From: Thalassia testudinum
Lineage: Eukaryota > Streptophyta > Magnoliopsida > Alismatales > Hydrocharitaceae
Assembly: GCA_037157565.1 (NCBI GenBank)
Contig: JAZHRO010000063.1
Span: 92,070,001-92,134,000 of the forward strand
Reading direction: 5' to 3'
Length of the DNA: 64,000 nt
The notes beneath the pieces were generated by a model. It searched no databases. It was not told the DNA's origin and saw nothing but the letters and a program-made list of their open reading frames with translations. The translations under genes were made by a program, and so were the position numbers. Every line of letters starts with the position of its first letter. The first letter of the stretch is position 1. Positions 59,672-64,000 of the stretch are shown here, one piece after another.

Positions 59672-61101
59672 TCTAGAGTTAAGCATAGATTTTCAGCACA
59701 AGGGTATTTTTTACATTTAGCTCAAAAAGATTTGTCTCTCTTCTTCTTCCAACTTTATTACTCTTTCTTTCTTTTTTTTATTGGGATTAAAAGAAAAGCG
59801 GGTCTTTGGTTGTGTTTTCAGAAGAATGTAGGTACAAAAGTTTGTTAAAGATACGATGCCATAATGAATCTTTTGGATCCTTAGATTAGCATAATCAGGA
59901 CCTATGTATCAACTTAAGAACTCAACTAATCTATCCTTTTCTAGTTTTTACAAACCCCAAAACCCATTTTCACAGTTAGAGCCTCCTTGACCTAGGAACT
60001 CGTACTGCAGCTTACATGACCCTAAAAATCCAAGTGTTAGTGCTTTTGTGATTAGCGAACTTTATTTATTTTGCTGTGACTTTGAAAGACTTATTTAATA
60101 TGATAGAATGAATGCATATTTCTTTTTGCTCCCCCATACCTACACTCGGATTAGCCCTAATACAGTTGTGTTGAGATCATCATTCCCATCACCAATCCTC
60201 GATGGGGGCTCTGGTGCCAACACTATCCATGACACACCCCAGAAGCTCACAACCCCAAACAAAAAGTGTTGTAAGGGGCACTTCTAGCGGTCTCAAGTTC
60301 TTGCCCTGATACTTTGGGATAGCACAATTCAAGACACCTAAGCTGCGAAATGTGCTCTATATGCTCTATATAAAGATATGTGATTAAGATTCAGAGCGAG
60401 CGCCAAGACGGTGACATATTTTCATCGTGTCATCAAGGAAATTTTTCCTTCTTGACGGTGAAAACTTAAACCAATCAACTGCCTCGGACTTTCACCAAGA
60501 CTAAAGTATGGGAAATTATTTTTTTACTTATGTAATTCCTTTTTTTTGCTTTTTTGAGATGGTTGGCTTTTGTGTGTGTAGCAATTTTGACACTTGGTTT
60601 CCAAAAGTCATTCAAACATTTGAACGAGGACCGAGCAAAGTACTACTCAGGTTGCTAAACCAATTTCATAACTCAGAACTGTCAAGGGTCAAAAAGGAGT
60701 TCTTTGAGAGATAAACTGATCTAATCTAAATTTTAGACCTGCAAAAGTCTAACCAAAGGATCCTCAAACTCAATCCTAAGTCTGTTAAAAATGAAATCCC
60801 TTGTCCCTTTTCTTTTTTTACTAAAAGAATATAAATGTTTTTTTTTGTGTGAGAACCTTTCAAACATGAATTTCAGATAATTACACTTTAATACCCCCAT
60901 GCGCAAGTTTTGCAATGCCCTCATTGCAAACAAGATGGGTTCACATTCAACTTAGTTCATAATTTCAGAATAGGCTTAAGGGTGGGTGGGAGGGTCAGAA
61001 ATGACTGTTCTTAAATTAGGAACTTTAAAGTGCAGTAAGAGTGATTTGCACAAAGAAGATAAGAAAGGTCTCAAACTTTTCAGAAGACGGGTTGCCTCCT
61101 A
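59672..61101 (-). mobile_element. R4 3' interior, non-coding
   Basis: Read on the minus strand it carries GGAGGCAACCC (61089-61099 on plus as complement), a perfect TTTGCAATG / CATTGCAAA hairpin (60909-60930), GGGGGTATTAAAGTG after it, and a CCATGG-like repeat region (60190-60340). It matches R2 in order and in sequence. Confidence 0.7.
60909..60930 (-). promoter_or_regulatory. R4 post-ORF hairpin
   Basis: TTTGCAATG, CCCT loop, CATTGCAAA: a perfect 9-bp inverted repeat directly upstream (element orientation) of GCATGGGGGTATT. Homologues are in R2 and R6, with a decayed form in R5. Confidence 0.75.
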
Positions 61102-61377
61102 TTAGGCACTGAATTTAATGCCTTCAGTCGAGCGGAAGATGTTAAGCGATGGAGTAATCAAATTGGAAGAATTTTGTAAAACAAGAACCTTGATAATTAG
61201 CCTGGTTGGTCCAACTAGGTGCTTGTTTAGATCAACTGGCTGATTGTGCAGGCCAAAGCCAATGAGTCTAGTGGGTTGGAAAATGTAGATCAAAAGATGT
61301 GGAGCACACCAAGTGTTGTTCGGTTCAGGAAGATTTAGAAACAAAAAGCGATAATTTGGCTTCATAGTGATGATAAC
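61102..61377 (-). pseudogene. R4 unknown ORF, C-terminal fragment
   Basis: An open minus-strand frame truncated at 61377 by insertion of R7. It has Trp/Pro/Leu-rich words (FLFLNLPEPNNTW, HLLIYIF, GFGLHNQPVDLN and NIFRSTEGIKFSA) and ends just before the GGAGGCAACCC word. DNA at 61196-61279 is closely similar to 13672-13757 in R2, so this end of the protein is a family feature. The open frame extends nine codons into the R7 LTR, which is a chimera. Function unknown. Confidence 0.55.
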
Positions 61378-62299
61378 ATCATCATCAGCCATATCTAGCT
61401 TTAATTAGTCATATTTCATTAATACATTCTCCTACATAACTACCAAAGCACCATAATTCATTGCACATCCCTTTTGAGAGTTAAATAGGAAATCAGGGTT
61501 AAAACTATAATTTTACCATCATATCAAAAATGCAGAACAACCACGAGTTTTCTCAAGGGTTTATTAAAGGTAAAATATGCATTAAAGTCTAACAAGAGGG
61601 TCCGTGCAGACAAAAATGAGTTTTCACACATTACGAGAATTTAATGACATCTAAAACCTTAAAAATAGACTTGCTTAATTCACTGAGGTTCTGGTCAGGA
61701 TAAAATTCACCTAAACCCTCTAAAAATCATATAAAAATATTCTACAGGGTTTGGCATCCTTGATTTGACCATCAGAGCCCGTTTTGACCTACAATAGAGT
61801 ATCAGATAGATAATTACCCTAATTTAGGTTTTTGCATAAATTACCTAATCAAACTTGGTCAAAACCTAAATTTGATTTCACTATCAGATTCCATCAGTCC
61901 AAATTAGGTTTGTACCAAAATTTGGGCTCAATCAGAGATCATCTTGACCTAGTTTGCATTTCAATCCTATTTGACTCTTTCTTACACAAATGCCCCTAAC
62001 ATTTGAATTAATTGCAATCAGGTCCCTAACTTCTTAATTGTCTTCACATAGAAGCCCTTGCCACCATTAGGTGTGAATAGAAGCTCCACCATTGAGATTT
62101 GAGCAAGGATTTCTCGCCCAATTCTCAATCAATGAATCCTAAATTTGAATAAGAGATTCCTTGAGGAATTCTCTTCTAATTGAACCTAGTCTTGATTCCT
62201 ATTTCCTTCCCAATCTTCCATGCGAACTCATGGAAGATGTGGGTTTCTCATAGGCATGCAATCGCCGAGCTTCCATGCTTGGAATGCCCTTTTGAGGCC

Positions 62300-62307
62300 T
62301 ATAAAAG
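62300..62307 (+). promoter_or_regulatory. R7 LTR TATA box
   Basis: TATAAAAG followed by ACCCCC, at the same relative place as in the R5 LTR. Confidence 0.65.
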
Positions 62308-63172
62308 ACCCCCTAAGGATAAATCGTCTTCCTTAGCAAGTTTTGGTCTGAAAAAACTTCCTCTTCCCCATCTCCGGCCACCTTCAAACTCAGCTCCGAT
62401 GACTCCCCTCCGCTCCCTTCTTTCAGCTGTCCAACCATCAATTTGGTTGGCCAACCATCTTCCTCTCTTCATCGCGGTTGTCGCCAGCCAAAGCACAACT
62501 GCCACCTCTGCCTCTGTCCTTGTCGCTGCCTCGCCGACCTCATCTCCTCCCCTCCGGCTATCTTCCTCACTCTTAAGACTCTCTACTTTCTCCTCTACTC
62601 CCCGACATCACTTCCCTTTCACCTGCACTTCAAATCAACCACACTACCACTCGCTACACCATCATCTCTTTCCGCTCCGACGAAGCTCTGGCGACACCTT
62701 CCTGCCACTACACCGCTCAAATCTCGTCGCTAGCACCTCCATTAGCTTCGCCATGTCCTCTTGGTCAAAAGCTCTAACGTTATTAGGGCTATTGACTGCT
62801 CTACACTCCTGTCAAGCACACCCACCTCCACATATCTTCTTCAACGTTGCTCTACCCATACACACCATGCCACACCACGCATCCACCATCGTTGACTTCG
62901 CCTCACTAAGGCAAAGCTTTTGAACTTGTCTGATGTAGTTGAAAGGCCTTGTTTGCATTTTCAGGTCCCAAGTTGAAGCCGCCATTGCTGAAGCTTCTTC
63001 GAGGAGCTCCAGGTCACATTCTTGTGACTCCAGTCCCCGACGTTAGCTCCAGGCAATGTGGAATCACCGAACGGTCATCACCAAGTCTTCAATTGGGGAT
63101 GTTGATCTTAGTCATTGGCCCAATTCAATGTAGAAGCACCTGCTGTTGCACGAAAAGACGAAGTGGGTGGGA

Positions 63173-63192
63173 TAGTCCCAACTCGTGAGTTG
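63173..63192 (+). promoter_or_regulatory. TAGTCCCA-hairpin in R7 LTR
   Basis: TAGTCCCAACTCGTGAGTTG: CAACTC pairs with GAGTTG across 2 nt. It occupies the position of the R5 element at 37699. Confidence 0.4.
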
Positions 63193-63962
63193 CAGAAGCC
63201 ACGGCAGCACATAAGAGGAATTTGTGCCTTTGTCCAGTTGCCTCTGAGAGCACCAGGGTGAGGTCCCACTCGCATGCTCCACGCATGTGCCCTCACCTGC
63301 ACTCACGCCACGCTGGTCTGGGCCCTGATCTGATTACCCGTGTCTGGTCTGGTCTACCTGGATCTTGAGAGAGAAAGCAGGAAAGAGAGAGAGTGCGGGG
63401 GAGGGGGGTTTTTTCTCTCTAAAGAAGTGTCCCTTGTGCGACACTTACTCGTTGGAGGGAATTACTTCCCTTGTGCTGCGAAGGGAAGTTCAAGAGGAAG
63501 AGAGCCTGTGCATGCTGAAGAAGGAAAGAAGATCTTGAGAAGAAAGAAGGAAGAGAAGAGTTGAAGAGGAACAGTGCTTTTGCCTTGTAGCTCTTGTCTG
63601 ACTGAGAATTATCTATATTACTGTTGAGTAATTTAAGCACTATGGTTAAGATGCATGCTTAAATGTGGATCTAAAAGGTGATTTAAGTCACCACTTTTGA
63701 GGATCATTTCCATTCTTTTTGCTATGTCAAACTCATGTTATACATTGATAATCAATTTTTGAGTAATTATTCTTCCTTGAATATCATTCTTGGCTTAATT
63801 ATTGTGCTCATTTATATTATGATTAAGATTAGTTCATGAATGCAACATTTGCTCCCTGTGTTCAGTCTCGTACTTTTCTGAGTTATAAATTTAATTGTTT
63901 AATGCGATCTTGTCCTATACTACAATACATTCTTAAACAATGATGATTTCGCATTAATATTT

Positions 63963-63980
63963 TGGTGCCGTTGCCAAGGA
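63963..63980 (+). promoter_or_regulatory. R7 primer binding site (tRNA-Asp type)
   Basis: TGGTGCCGTTGCCAAGGA, 15 of 18 matches to the tRNA-Asp complement. The three mismatches are C-to-T or G-to-A. The interior of R7 lies beyond the window. Confidence 0.85.
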
Positions 63981-64000
63981 GCAACGCGCAATTCACCGAT

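Larger units (their letters stand above)
61378..63953 (+). mobile_element. R7 5' LTR (2,576 bp; element continues past window)
   Basis: It starts TGATGATAACATCATCA (perfect 6-bp stem, 5-nt loop) and ends near GATTTCGCA before a primer site. Its opening (CATAACTACCAAAG, AGGAAATCAGGGTTAAAA, ACCACGAG TTTTCTCAAGGG) is collinear with the R5 LTR opening, so R7 is a relative of R5. It truncates R4. The 247-codon frame at 62180-62923 lies in its C/T-rich segment and is Ser/Pro/Leu-rich without a domain. Confidence 0.85.

Overview
This window looks like a repeat-dense block of a flowering-plant nuclear genome. I see no bacterial-style operons, rRNA, tRNA or CRISPR. About 85% is LTR retrotransposon DNA, mostly Ty3/gypsy, inserted one into another, which suggests a large genome and a heterochromatic location. 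I cannot name the species. Almost all open frames are shadows inside LTRs or decayed gag-pol remnants, and no gene looks intact.

Layout (my labels). R1 (about 1-12060, + strand) has a very long 5' LTR entering from the left, a decayed tRNA-Asp primer site at 6625, only about 0.75 kb of internal DNA, and a 3' LTR starting at 7372. Two minus-strand LTR-like blocks, S1 (1135-3393) and S2 (9169-11775), sit inside its LTRs. R2 (about 12090-14960, - strand) is a truncated internal fragment of a non-autonomous Athila-like element. From 14961 to 34955 lies older non-LTR-like DNA, probably host intron or intergenic sequence. It contains a possible 51-nt exon, a decayed 3' fragment of a BT1-like adenine-nucleotide carrier gene (31409-31885), and a complete but dead Tekay/Del-type chromovirus, R3 (17795-28371, - strand, perfect CTCAG target duplication).

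From 34956 to the end is a four-layer nest. R4 (- strand) has its 3' LTR split into 34956-35861 and 58219-59633, and its internal DNA at 59634-61377. R5 (35862-58218, + strand) is an Athila-type gag-pol element inserted in the R4 LTR. R6 (47821-56506, - strand) is a non-autonomous element inserted in the 3' LTR of R5. R7 (61378-end, + strand) begins inside R4 and shows only its 5' LTR and primer site.

How the parts relate: R5 and R3 once carried the full machinery (Gag, protease, reverse transcriptase, RNase H, integrase). R2, R4 and R6 share the Athila-style primer site and/or 3' control region but show an acidic or hydrophobic reading frame of unknown function where gag-pol would be, so they probably depended on Athila-like helpers. 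The most interesting non-coding signal is a recurrent arrangement at the 3' end of these elements: a hairpin just after the last frame, a second hairpin (TTTGCTA...TAGCAAA) just before the polypurine tract, and a third hairpin formed by the first 16-20 nt of the LTR.

Decay is dominated by C-to-T / G-to-A changes, including three independent catalytic-residue losses in R3 and R5, as expected of long-methylated DNA.
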